Assembly: GCA_963531535.1 (NCBI GenBank)
Contig: CAUSGX010000002.1
Location: 44,496-108,495, forward strand
DNA length: 64,000 nt
DNA from: HOT-345 sp963531535
Lineage (GTDB): Bacteria; Patescibacteriota; Gracilibacteria; Absconditabacterales; Absconditicoccaceae
Direction: 5' to 3'
This document shows positions 10,059-20,187 of this stretch, in pieces. Under the pieces are notes generated by a model, which saw only the letters and a list, made by a program, of their open reading frames with translations, had not been told where the DNA came from and ran no database searches. Position 1 is the stretch's first letter; every line of letters starts with the position of its first letter. The translations under genes and the position numbers were made by a program.

Positions 10059-11684
10059 TTATTCTTGGACATAGCACATTACGCTTGAACTATTTCTACA
10101 TTGATAGTCACAAAGATCTCTGATCTCCTTTCTTAGTCCTCCATTCTTGTTTCCTAATGCTGAGATAATGTTTTGTACTTTATAGGTCAGCACTCCAAAT
10201 TGTTGTGAGAGGAATAAAGTATCATTAACATCAGCGTTTTCTATAATTTCTGCTTCATAAAGTTCTAGGAGTTCCATATTTTCCTCGAGGCTTTTTCTAA
10301 AGTCAATAGTATCCACCGTAGGACTTGCTACTGTAGGGCTTGATGTCTCCTGGATGTTTGAAGAAGTTAGCGTTCCTTTATTACTATCTACTGTAGGATT
10401 TGATACTTCTTGAGAGCCTGAAGAAGTCGAGCCTCCTTCATTTTCCTGTTGTTTATTCTTCTTACGTTTCTTTCTCAAAAGCTCTTTTATTTTGCTAAAG
10501 GTATTCTTAACCCCTCTCTTCACATTACTAGCAGTATTCTTGATCTCACTCTTCATCTCATTCCATTTATGTTTTCATGAATCTGAAACAGCAAGAAGAC
10601 CTTCGCTTCCCCCTAGATAGAGATGAGAGGTATCTACTCCATAGACATCTCTTAGAAGCCTGAGCTCCCCCTCACTGATGTCAAACCTAGAATTAGAATC
10701 TTCGTCTCCTTTTTTCTGGCCTCAGCCTAGAGCTTCCCAAAGCCTTTTTGATGCATTTGATATTGTTTTTAGAGATCTTTTCCAGGTGTCTCCAGTATTC
10801 TTTCGTAGTGCTTTGATATTAGAAAGTGTTTGTCTAAAGGAACCATTACACCTTCGTCCTCCAGCTCATCTGACGCAGCGATAGTCTTCCTTCTGCTGAA
10901 CTAGCCAATCTGAATTAAAGATGAGTTGAATATCCCCAGATTGAACTCCAGCTTCTAGCTGACTCGTTGTTCATAGGAAAAGAAAGATTTTCTGTCCAAG
11001 GTTGATGCGATATAAACTGAAGAGAAGGTCCACATAGGCTAATTTCTCGGGAACCTGACTTCCAGTGGCCAACAGTCCTTTTTCAATATAGTGATTGATA
11101 ACATCTTTAATTAGCTTTGAATCTTTGATCTCATTCGTAATATCTCAGGCTCTTCCAATTTCATATGCGGTTTGGATAATTTGTCGCTCGACATCAAGGA
11201 GCTTAGCCCAATCTCTAACGATTGGTCTGTCATGAAAAAGAACTAAAAATCAGGCTGAATTATCTATGGCACCTCAGATTGCTGAGATCTCAAAAAGGAG
11301 AATCGAGGTTAATGTACTGGAAACAACATTACTTAGGGCTTCATCAGCAATCTTTATGCTCCTTCAGATCAAACTATCGTCCCATTTTTTCAGAGCATCG
11401 AGACTGAGAACTTTATTGGTAAAAAGTCCGCCTTGCGGATTATCTATCAATTCAGCCACCGTCTCAAATGGGTTCTTCCTTATTAATGCCAAAATTGTCC
11501 TCTGAAAATCTAGATAGAGATTAAACGTTCAAGGAGTCATCTGACAGACAGAAGGATGTGCAGCACATTTAGGCTTGCTGGCTGTCTCTGAGTCCGCTCA
11601 CTGAGCTGAGGCATATGAAAATAATCCCCCTAAAAGGAAGAGACCAAGGAGAAAAAATCTGATTTTTTTTCTGTTTTTGTTCAT
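10059..11684 (-). CDS. Secreted protein of unknown function (first gene of secreted operon)
   Basis: A 541-aa protein, translated in full by hand across about ten UGA glycines. MNKNRKKIRFF leads into a signal sequence (LLGLFLLGGLFSYASAQG). The mature part has a Cys-containing N-terminus (KPKCAAHPSVCQ), a long helical region (FQRTILALIRKNPFE, LLDVERQIIQTAYEIG), a CVRGAGGRRC motif, then a very basic stretch (ELLRKKRKKNKQQ) and a Ser/Thr-rich spacer. It ends in a short Cys-containing segment (LCDYQCRNSS). The AAATCWGATTT palindrome lies in codons 7-10. It is divergent from frr. Confidence 0.82.
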
Positions 11685-11725
11685 CTCAAGGAGAAATCAG
11701 CACCAAATAAAGGATTTTTTTTATC

Positions 11726-11755
11726 TTGCAAAATACTGACTTTTCTTTATATACT
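11726..11755 (+). promoter_or_regulatory. Promoter for frr-yidC
   Basis: TTGCAA at 11726-11731, an 18-nt spacer, and the recurrent -10 box TATACT at 11750-11755. The ATG of frr is 38 nt downstream. Confidence 0.6.
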
Positions 11756-11792
11756 AATATGATTGTTTTTATCAAGTAATTAGATATAAAAA

Positions 11793-12341
11793 ATGGAACT
11801 TTCTCATTATGAGCAGCAGATGAAAAAAGCGATTGCCTATTTGGAAGGGGAATTTGCAGGACTTCAGGTAGGAAGAGCAACTACTGGATTGCTAGAAAAT
11901 ATTAATGTAGAAACTGACTATGGAACTGTAAAACTCAATACTCTTGGTCATATCAGTGTAATGGATACGACAACCCTTAAGGTTGAGCCTTGGGATAAGA
12001 GTACCTCAAAAGCTATTGGGAACGCTATCTATGAGGCAAATCTTGGAGTAGGAGTAGATAATCAGGGTTCTCATATTTTGATTAAGATCCCAGCTCTAAC
12101 ACAGGAAAGAAGAGATCATATCGCAAAACAGGTAAAGGCAATGGGAGAAGATACTAAAACTCAGCTTAGACAAATCAGACAAGATGCGATGTCTGACACT
12201 AAAAAATCATTTACTGCTAAGGAGATCTCAGAAGATACCCATAAAGCAAATGAAAAAAATATTGATGAGCTCACAAAAAAGCGATCAACTCAAATTGATA
12301 CTGTGGTAAAGGTAAAAATTGATGAAGTAATGAAGATCTAA
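11793..12341 (+). CDS. frr: Ribosome recycling factor
   Basis: Splits post-termination ribosomes together with EF-G. The 182-aa length and sequence fit the family: an N-terminal helix followed by GLQVGRATTGLLENI, the conserved domain II strand region (TLKVEPWDKS.A.A I..ANLGV), and the C-terminal helices with IRQDAMSDTKK and DELTKKRSTQID. None of its eleven glycines uses UGA. No Shine-Dalgarno sequence precedes the ATG (GATATAAAAA). It is followed after 26 bp by yidC. Confidence 0.97.
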   Translation: MELSHYEQQMKKAIAYLEGEFAGLQVGRATTGLLENINVETDYGTVKLNTLGHISVMDTTTLKVEPWDKSTSKAIGNAIYEANLGVGVDNQGSHILIKIPALTQERRDHIAKQVKAMGEDTKTQLRQIRQDAMSDTKKSFTAKEISEDTHKANEKNIDELTKKRSTQIDTVVKVKIDEVMKI

Positions 12342-12367
12342 TTTTATTTGATAGAAAATAAAAAGTG

Positions 12368-13177
12368 ATGAATGTATTTGGTATGCTTTGGGCAGAGCTC
12401 CTTTCTCGTCCAATTTTTAACCTCTTGATCGTATTTCTAGCGATCTTCTGAGGGAATATGGGTATTGCGATTGTGCTTTTGACAATCTTAGTAAGACTCC
12501 TACTCCTGAGAAATAGTATCGCTGGAGCGAATATGTCAAAAGGAATGAGTAATATTCAACCAAAGATGGAGGCTCTTCAGGAAAAGTACAAAGATGATCC
12601 TAAAAAGCTTTCTGAAGAAACCATGAAACTCCTCAAGAAAGAAGGAGCCGGTCCGCTCAAAGGATGTCTATCACTTTTGGTGCAATTACCAGTATTTATC
12701 GGACTGTATGGAGTGATTGTTAAGTTTGCAGCTGGAGAAGTTCCACATGAATGGCTTTACAGCTTCTTCCGAAGTTTTGGGAATAGCTATCTGAATGTAA
12801 AAGACAATATTGATCCGATTTTTCTTGGAATGAATCTCTTTGAGAATCATAACATTATCCTAGCAATTATTGTTGCAGGGTTAAACTTCCTTCAATTTCA
12901 GCTTACCTCACTTACTCAGGCACAAAATAGACAACAAACTATGCCAAATGGTGTAAAAATGCCGAACATGAGCAATATGATGGGAATCATGAATGTAATG
13001 ATGACCTTGATGATGGGAACAATCGTTTGGAATTTTGCGTCAGGAGTTGGATTATATCTGCTTGTTACTTCGCTCTTTAGCGTAGTACAGTATGTAATTC
13101 AATATAGAGTACTGCTCAAGGCTAAGCGAGATATGTGGTTTCACAAGGATAAACCGGTAGTACTTAGTTCAAAATAA
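12368..13177 (+). CDS. yidC: Membrane protein insertase YidC/Oxa1 family
   Basis: Inserts proteins into the cytoplasmic membrane, alone or with SecYEG. It is 269 aa, the short type without the large periplasmic domain. The real start is 12368, since the first hydrophobic segment (FNLLIVFLAIF) lies before a UGA glycine at 12449. The hydrophilic-groove arginine is in ILVRLLLLRNS. The coiled cytoplasmic hairpin (MSNIQPKMEALQEKYKDDP) and LKGCLSLLVQLPVFIGLY follow, then a Met-rich segment (MMGIMNVMMTLMMG) typical of a transmembrane helix in this family. Confidence 0.95.
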
Positions 13178-13229
13178 GAAAAATCTGAATTTTCATCTCT
13201 TTTTTAAACTTATTTAACGAGAAAACACT

Positions 13230-13571
13230 ATGGCGAGTAGGACAAATAAACAGGGAATCGCGAAGAAAAAAGCTCAACAGGCGAAACAAGCAAGTAGAAT
13301 CAGGGGGGCAAAGAGATTTGACTATCCTAAGAGAAAGCTTGAACTTGAAGAAGCAAAAGAGCTTGGGATTGTTGGAATCTACACTAATGGGAAAGGTTCC
13401 ACATATCACTGGTTTTTGAGAGGAAGGAAAGTCTGCTGGGAAACCAGACTCAGAACCGATCCTGATGGATATAGATATATTAGAACACCATCTGGTGGAT
13501 CAGAAATGGTTATTGCTCCTTCTTCAGGATGGACAAGGACGAAAATGAAAAAGATGGTTAGAAAAAGATAA
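13230..13571 (+). CDS. Small basic protein of unknown function
   Basis: A 113-aa, strongly basic protein. The first 30 residues are rich in Lys, Arg and Gln (KQGIAKKKAQQAKQA), like a nucleic-acid-binding tail. A compact domain follows with GIVGIYTNGKGSTYHWF, RGRKVCWETRL and DGYRYIRTPSGGSE. It has about thirteen glycines and no UGA, a pattern shared here with the ribosomal proteins, which hints at high expression. It lies 52 bp after yidC and ends at a terminator-like hairpin. No family was recognised; a ribosome- or nucleoid-associated role is only a guess. Confidence 0.75.
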   Translation: MASRTNKQGIAKKKAQQAKQASRIRGAKRFDYPKRKLELEEAKELGIVGIYTNGKGSTYHWFLRGRKVCWETRLRTDPDGYRYIRTPSGGSEMVIAPSSGWTRTKMKKMVRKR

Positions 13572-13576
13572 GAAAG

Positions 13577-13612
13577 AAAGACTGATTTTCATTATTGAAA
13601 GTCAGTTTTTTT
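13577..13612 (+). terminator. Terminator after the small basic protein
   Basis: Arms GACTGATTTTC and GAAAGTCAG (one G-T pair) around ATTATT, followed by a T-run. Confidence 0.7.
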
Positions 13613-13654
13613 GATTTATTGCTCTTTATTGGTTTTGATGCCTAATTTTTTTTA

Positions 13655-13685
13655 TCGAAAAAAGCCCTCTGATACAGAGGACCTT
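13655..13685 (-). terminator. Terminator after the 130-aa hypothetical gene
   Basis: On the minus strand, CCTCTG-tat-CAGAGG is followed by GCTTTTTT, just after the TAA at 13690. Confidence 0.8.
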
Positions 13686-13689
13686 CCGT

Positions 13690-14082
13690 TTAGAAATAGC
13701 ATTTCCCTCACACAGTGAGGGTATCGGTATTTCAACAGAAATACCGACTTCTCTCATCCGCACCATAGATATGGTGAGAAAGTGCACTGCAAAGTTCTTG
13801 GTCAATCTTATCGCATTCAAAGACTCTACAAAGAACTTCAGCATCTTCGACCTTAAAATGATCGATAGACACTCGACGCTCAAGGATATCATCCAAGAGT
13901 TCAGTAAGCTGCTTTTCTATATAGCTTACAACACCGCTCTTTCCATTGGCTGCGTATTCTGCCCAAAGGACTTCATCCTCTGGATTACCAATAGAGTTTA
14001 CAAGCTTACTAAGGCAATGTGCCTTTTCCTCAATTGTTCTTACCCTTTCCATAGACAATAACTTTTTTCGTTTGACATTCAT
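13690..14082 (-). CDS. Hypothetical cytoplasmic protein
   Basis: A 130-aa, mostly helical protein. It reads MNVKRKKLLSMERVRTIEEK, then SIGNPEDEVLWAEYAANGKSG, a DDILERRVSIDHFKVEDAEV segment, and a short tail after UGA glycines at 13732 and 13708. No signal peptide or known domain is visible. A start at MERVRTIEEK (about 14052) is also possible. It is a single gene with its own terminator. Function unknown. Confidence 0.65.
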
Positions 14083-14243
14083 TTTATTTTAGTAAAGGAT
14101 ATATTATATATTCTCTAATAAATGTCAAGAGAAAATAAAAAATCTGATTTTTTTATTTATTACCAATAAAAAAAGAGTTGATCTTGAAAGAAAGATCAGT
14201 TTTCGTATGCTGTAGATATTCATATTTTTCAAATATCCTTCCT

Positions 14244-16784
14244 ATGCTAGATCTGATTGCTGTGAGTTATTGGAATATTGGTCCATTTAGAGATAAGAAA
14301 ATATCGCTTTTTTTTGAGAAAGGAAAATATTTGATCAAAGCTCCAATTGGGAGTGGAAAAAGTTTTCTTTTTTTTGATGGTATTACCTATGGTCTCTATA
14401 AATCAAATAGTAGAAATCTTCTCAATATTCCATCAAAAATTGGGACGATAAAGCTGATTTTCGAGGTTGATGGTCAGGTTTTTCTCGTTATAAGAACACT
14501 TAAACACGGGAAGTCAAAAGATAGCTGTGCGTCTCAGCTCTTTCAAATCGCCCTCACAAGTGAAGAGCTCACTGAAAAGCTCTGTGTCTGAGAAATTCTT
14601 CAGGAGAATACGGATATTCAGGAGCTTTTGCTCTCAAAAAATATTCCCTTAGAAGAGATTCCTTTTAAGAATGAGGCTGATCTTCAAGCTCAATTGAATA
14701 CACTTTTACCGCCAATTGAGGTATTTTCTAGCACAACAATCCTTCTGCAAGATGCAGAGAATATTTTTGAGATGCAGCCTGCAAAGAGACTTGAGGTTCT
14801 CAAAAATGTATTTGGTCTGATGGGAATTGAAGAAACTAAAGAAATCGTAAAAGATAAAAGAAATGAAGTAAAATATCAGATTAAAGCCTATCAAGACACT
14901 TCTCATACAGAGGGGAAACTGAGTTCAGGACTCCAGGAAATGCTTGCTCTCTTTAGAAAACTACAAGAATTTAGTGAAATAGCTGAATACTTAAGTTCAA
15001 GTCTAGAAACTATTGAAGAATTGGAGGGATTTTCTCAGCAGCTCGGAATCCAAAATTTTGAGCTTGATGAAAAATTAACGCAATTTTTGCCATCTATTGC
15101 AGAATTTTTGAAAACAAAACGCGAGATTCTCTCTGCGGAAAAGACTGAACTCTGACTTCAAAACCAACAATTAACCGAAATCAAAAATCAGATTTCTCAT
15201 TTCTTCAATACGATTCAATCAAATGAGAATAAAATCAAGCAAATAGACTGACTTTTGGCGAATACAAATCCAGAGCTCCTTTGAGAACTAAGAAGACAAA
15301 AGTCCGATATCGCAAACCAGCAGGAGAAGCTGGAACAACTATCTTTCAGCAGAGAGTTGCAGACTTTTTACACTCAGTATCATAGCATACTTGAGCTTGG
15401 ACATAGGGAAAATTTTAGTCTGCTGTATAACGAGCAGTTTGTCCAAGAATTGATCACACTAGGAACAAATCTCAAAAAAGCCAATGAACTCGTAGCTTCT
15501 CAGGTCTTAAATCTCACTACAAAGCAGCAAGTTGAAAAACAAAAGGTAGAAAACCAGCTCCTCAACCTTGAAAATCAGTATCGTTTTTATCAAGAACAGC
15601 TCCAGCAAATTGAGCAGAAGCTTCAACAATTTGAGGAAAGAGTACAGCAGGAGCAGATTTTTGCTTGTGAAAAGATTTGAGCGAACTGCCCATTTATTAC
15701 AGTGATCAATAAGCAACATTTTGAACAAAGAGAGCAGGAAAAACAGCAGCTCCTCGCTCAAAAACAACAGATTGAACAGCAGATTTCTAGCTCTCAGATT
15801 TTGAACCAGATTGAAGAATGTAAACTTACGCTTGCCAACTGGGAGCAGAATGAAACTTTCTTAAAAGAGCGTGAGAAACTTTCCCTGGAGGAACAAGAAA
15901 ATACAAAAAAAATCTGATTTTTGAAAACTTTTTTGCAAAGCATCAATTATAAACAGATTACGGAGGCATCTGAGAAATATTCAGAACTAGCAAAGAGTAT
16001 TCAAGCACTAGATCAGCAAATTCTCAAGCAGGAAGAATTACTCGCTCAGACTGAGCAGAATCAACAAGAGAAACTGCGCCTACAATCAGAGAATATTGCA
16101 CTTCAACAGCAATATTCACAGGGTGAAACTAAGAAATCTGAGCTAGAAGGTAAGATTTGACAACTAGAGCAAAATATTCAGAAATATCCAGTTCAGGAAC
16201 GGGATTTGATTGAAAAAACAGCAAATAGTTATCAGGCTAAAATTCAAGAACTCAGAAATCTTATTGAAGACTACAAAACCCTTCAACTCAAGGTCAAGAA
16301 ACTCACAGAAGAAGAGAAGATTCTTAGCAATTTGTATACAATATTAAATAAGGAACTGCTTTTGTTTGTTTTGAGTGAATATTTGCCAGTTCTGAGTGAA
16401 ATCATCAATACGTATCTCGTGAATGTTGTGGACTATCAGATCAGTATAAAGCTCAAAGAAACCAGTGAACAACTAGAGCTGGAAACCAAGATTATTGATA
16501 GCAAATGAGAAAGGGAAGTTAAGAGCCTAAGCTGAGGGCAGAGAACGATTTTGAAGCTTGTTTGGATGCTTGCGATCTCTTCTCATCTTAAGACAAGACT
16601 ACTTTTCCTAGATGAGACAATCAATAACCTAGATAATGAAACAGTAGCTAAGGTTGCTGAGCTTCTGACTGACTTTGTTAAACAAAGGACGCTCAAATTT
16701 TATACGATTACCCACAATAGTGATATTCAGTCAATGAACATCCGAGATTCAACGATAGAATTAGCTAAAAAAGCTGATCAGTAG
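14244..16784 (+). CDS. SbcC/Rad50-like ABC ATPase
   Basis: A DNA-repair-type SMC-like ATPase, 846 aa. The Walker A APIGSGKS is at residues 33-40, close to the N-terminus. The long middle (about 180-720) is Gln/Glu/Lys-rich coiled coil. At about residue 475 is GANCPF, a single cysteine and so not a full CxxC zinc hook. The C-terminal half-site has the ABC signature LSGGQ, where the first glycine is UGA at 16533, and Walker B LLFLDETINNLD followed by the TITHNSD switch. No sbcD-like nuclease gene is next to it; ruvC follows 37 bp later. Two AAATCWGATTT copies lie inside (15185, 15910). The start at MLDLIAV fits the family better than the upstream Met at 14178. Confidence 0.9.
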
Positions 16785-16821
16785 CCAGATTTTATTCTTT
16801 ATTTACCTTGTTTAAGCAGAC

Positions 16822-17292
16822 ATGATTTTATGACTAGATCCCTGAGTGAGAAAGCTTGGGTATGCACTAATAACTCAGGATTTGCAAATCATAGACTCAG
16901 GAATTCTTCTTCAAAAGCAAGTTTCTCCTAGTAGAGAAGATCAATTTCAAAGGATGGTACAAATTATGGACTTCTTTGAGCAGATGTTCAAGACACAAAA
17001 AATCAGAATTATTTGTATGGAAAAGCTTTTTTTCACGAAATTTAATCAGAATAATGCAGAGTTTGTCTATGGAATCAGAGGGATCCTTCTGGCAATGGCT
17101 CTCAAATACTGAATCAAGATCAAAGAATTTACCCCTATTGAACTCAAAAAATACATCACAGGGAATGGGAAAGCTGAAAAAATCCTTGTACAAAAAACGA
17201 TAATGAAGCTCTATAAACTTCAGGAGCTCCCAGAATACAACGATGCTGCAGATGCTTTAGGTCTAGCATATCTCGCTGCGAGAATCAAATAA
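16822..17292 (+). CDS. ruvC: Crossover junction endodeoxyribonuclease RuvC
   Basis: Resolves Holliday junctions in the RuvABC complex. It is 156 aa, the usual size. The N-terminal strand MILGLDPGVRKLGYAL carries the first catalytic Asp at residue 6; two of its glycines are UGA (16831, 16843). ICMEKLFF supplies the catalytic Glu, and NDAADALGLA near the C-terminus supplies the last Asp pair. A third UGA is bridged at the MALKYG site. It follows the SbcC-like gene with a short gap, so the two are probably co-transcribed repair genes. Confidence 0.96.
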
Positions 17293-17318
17293 GAGCAAGT
17301 TTATTTAGTAATAAGAAA

Positions 17319-17345
17319 AGAGAGAATCACGATTCTCTCTTTTTA
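17319..17345 (+). terminator. Terminator after ruvC
   Basis: Perfect stem AGAGAGAATC-ac-GATTCTCTCT (17319-17340), then TTTT. It may also serve the convergent mtnN gene. Confidence 0.88.
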
Positions 17346-17356
17346 TAATTTGATTA

Positions 17357-18031
17357 TTAGATATTTTTCAGTTTTTTGAGGAGTTCTTTGAGCACTTGAA
17401 TACTATTTTCCATTGCAAAGTCTAAGTTATCCATATGAGCAAGCTGAGATTCATTATTTGCTCCGTCTGAGATCGCCTTGATACTGTAGCTCTGTTCAAG
17501 CAATCAAAATTCACGAGCAGCACTAGCAAACGCAAAAGCCTCCATTTCTACCACATCAGCATTCGTTTCAGCTCTGAGTTTCTGAGTAAGAGACTGATCA
17601 TCTAGAAATTGATCTCCTGTAAGGCACAAAGCTCCTGTTCTAAACTGAAAAGAGAAATCAGATTTTTCGATTTCTATGGTAGAGAGTTCAATTTCTCATT
17701 TTGCATAATTGAGATGTTCACCATCAAACGGCAGATACATATCATGCTGCCTAATCCTTTGCACAAGAAATACATCTCAGATTTGAGCCTCGTTTCAGAG
17801 GAGACTTCAAGCGATTCCAATATTGATAAGCGCCTTAAGATCATAACGAGAGCAGAGCGCTGTTGTTGCAATGCTTGCTTGAATCTTCCCAACTCCTGAG
17901 AGCGCAAGCACATATTCTTCATTTTCAAAGAAACTAATATTTTTGAGGGTTGAGCTAGGTTTCAGACCTAGCAGATTGATAATATGCTGAGCTTCCTCTT
18001 GCATTGCAGTCAAAATTCAGATTTTTTTCAT
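17357..18031 (-). CDS. mtnN: 5'-methylthioadenosine/S-adenosylhomocysteine nucleosidase
   Basis: Cleaves the glycosidic bond of methylthioadenosine and S-adenosylhomocysteine, recycling products of SAM use. It is 224 aa, typical length. It has MKKIGILTAMQEEA (catalytic Glu), ALSGVGKIQASIATT, INIGIAGS, VEMEAFAFA (substrate-binding Met-Glu) and AISDGAN (catalytic Asp). UGA supplies the glycine of KKIGIL and several others. It starts 21 bp after mltG on the same strand, so the two are probably co-transcribed. Confidence 0.95.
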
Positions 18032-18052
18032 AATGGGATAGAGAAATAAGAA

Positions 18053-19099
18053 TTAAAGATGGATCTTATTTTGATTGTGCTCCTCAACAGTAGCTCCATA
18101 GTAGATCTGTCCATCACTACCATGCAGATAAAAGAGATAGTCAGATTTTTTATATCTTAGTAGTGCTCAAAGTGTTGCCTGTGTAGGAGAGGAAATTGGG
18201 GTTGGAGTCAATCCAGTATTTGCTCTTGTATTGTAGAGATTTTCACGATTATTGAGATTTGGGACAATGGCAGCTCTACATTTATCGTAGGTAATCTTGA
18301 GCCCATAGCAGAGACTCACATCCGCATCCAGCCTCATACCTTTCTGAAGTCTATTGATAAATATTCCTGCGATTGTAGGTTTATTTTCAGTATTTTTCTC
18401 CTCATTTTCAATAATTGAGGCGAGAATGAGTGCATTATAGTTTTGAAGATTTATACCAGCTGGGCTGAAATTTTTGAGTTCCTCTTGATTTGGAAGCCAG
18501 TTTTTTTCATTAAAATTTTTGAGCTGTGCTTTGATGAGCTGATCGAGCGGATCAGAATTCTGATCTATAAAATAGGTATCTGGATAGAGAAAACCCTCAA
18601 GTGATTTTCCTGCTGGGATCATCGCAAGAAAAGAAAACTGATTTTTAAGTTCGTTTATATAACTTTGATCACTTGCCTTCGTAATAAAGTCTCCAGGCGA
18701 GCAAATACCTTTATTAGCGAGATACTGATCAATATCATAGATTGATCGCCCCTCTAGCAAGGTAAGACGCTGATAGGTTTTTTCTGGTCACTTGTTTATC
18801 AGAGTCAAGAGCTCTGCTTTTTGATAGCTTCCTGAAAGAAGATAGGTCCCCTCTTGAAGTTTTGGAAGGAGAGAGGAATTGTTTCTTAGCCAGAGTTTTG
18901 TAAAAAATTTCTCAATTCCTGACTGATGTGCATAAAAACTCGCAATGGTATCTCACTTTTCGATAGTGATTTTTGTCTCAGAAGAATACGTAATTGGCTG
19001 ATTGTAGGCACTCTTAGTCCAAAAATAGGTAGCTACCACAACAATCAGCAAGAGAATAACTACCTTCAAAAAAGGAGATGAGGATTTCTTTTGACGCAT
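18053..19099 (-). CDS. mltG: Endolytic murein transglycosylase MltG
   Basis: Cleaves nascent glycan strands and so ends peptidoglycan polymerisation. It is 348 aa. It has one N-terminal transmembrane segment (FLKVVILLLIVVVATYFW), a LysM-like region with ITIEKGDTIASF, and the catalytic YceG domain with EGFLYPDTY, the active-site Glu in ALILASIIENEEK, IAGIFINRLQKGMRLDAD, and YNTRANTGLTPTPISSP. It implies the cell makes peptidoglycan. UGA glycines lie at TQATLGALLR and others. Confidence 0.95.
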
Positions 19100-19141
19100 G
19101 AGGGAAGAGAAAAAGAGAAATAAAAGAACAAAATCTGATTT

Positions 19142-20071
19142 TTAGAGCCATTTTTTCTTTTTAAAGACTCGGATAATCACTGCTGCGAGTCCAAGCATGA
19201 TTCCAATCAAAATGAGGAAAGCGTAAGGATTTGATGAGAGAGGAAGCTGAACATTCATACCGAATATTCCACTCACCATCGTCATTACTCAGATTACAAC
19301 TGTCAAAACCGTCAATATTCCAATATTTGTATTGGTCATCATATTGGTCAATGTATGGAAAACTTCTCAGATTGACTCAATATTTTCGTGGATAATCGAG
19401 ATATGTCCTAGGATTTTACTTGTTTTATACTCTAGATCCTCAAAATACACATCCAAATCTCACTCGTAGAAGTGAGCAGTTGCCTTTTGGAGCTCAACGA
19501 GGATTTCCTCCTGAGGAGTGATGATTGTCTTGAGCAAAACGGCATTTCTCTTTTTGATAAGCACTTTTCTGAGGAGATTAGCATCAACGAAACTCTTGTC
19601 AAAAACCTGTTTTTCCATCTCCATGAGATCTAGATTGAATCTATTCAAGCTGAGCAAGATCTTGTCATACATCACATCAAATATCTTATAGAGAATATAG
19701 TAAGGTGAAACCTTATATTCCTCTGCATCAGCTCCTTCTTCTCTGATTTCTTCCTCGTATTGCTGTCTAATCTTTTCAATATTATTGGTTGGATACTTGG
19801 TGATTGTGATAATAAAGTCTTTTCCTAGGATAATATTCATCTCATTAGAAATATGTTTTCCTAGCTTCTCATTGTATTTTGGGAAATGAATAATCAAAAA
19901 AATACAATCATCATAAATATCGATCTTGTCATGTGCATTTGGCTCCAAGATATCCTGCTCAATCATCTCGTGAAGATCTAGACCTTTGATCGTCTCTTGG
20001 ATCTCTTGTTGATTTGGCTTTGTTAGGTAGATTCGTTTGATCTTTCAGATCTTGAGGACATTATGGATCAT
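19142..20071 (-). CDS. corA: CorA-family divalent metal ion transporter
   Basis: Pentameric Mg2+/Co2+ channel. It is 309 aa. A soluble N-terminal part (DIYDDCIFLIIHFPKYNE) is followed by long helices (ILLSLNRFNLDLMEMEKQVF) and two C-terminal transmembrane helices, the first ending in the signature GIFGMN. The C-terminus is basic (FKKKKWL). The start MIHNVLKIGKIKRIYLTKPN uses a UGA glycine at the ninth codon. The gene has its own promoter upstream and ends 42 bp before mltG. Confidence 0.94.
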
Positions 20072-20101
20072 AATAACACATAAGCAAGAGTAAATGGACT
20101 G

Positions 20102-20129
20102 AGTATACTTTTTTCTCTCATTTTTGCAA
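20102..20129 (-). promoter_or_regulatory. Promoter for corA
   Basis: Minus-strand TTGCAA (plus 20124-20129), a 16-nt spacer, and TATACT (plus 20102-20107), about 30 nt before the start. Confidence 0.65.
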
Positions 20130-20131
20130 AA

Positions 20132-20165
20132 GAAAAAAAAGCTGAAATCAGCCTTTTCTTTTTTT
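20132..20165. terminator. Bidirectional-looking terminator with CTGA-core stem
   Basis: GCTGA-aa-TCAGC with A-run before and T-run after (20141-20152 core). It lies between gatA (minus) and the corA promoter and ends gatA transcription on the minus strand. Confidence 0.8.
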
Positions 20166-20187
20166 TGATAGCGTATTGAAAATAATA

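Noticed and set aside
14178..14198. Hairpin TGATCTT/AAGATCA before the SbcC-like gene
   Set aside because: It has no proper T-run on the plus strand and no gene that would end there on the minus strand; left unassigned.
14244..16784. UGA as tryptophan (code 4) or selenocysteine
   Set aside because: UGA sits at invariant glycines in LSGGQ, P-loops and lipoboxes; it is far too frequent for selenocysteine and no SECIS-like hairpins were seen.
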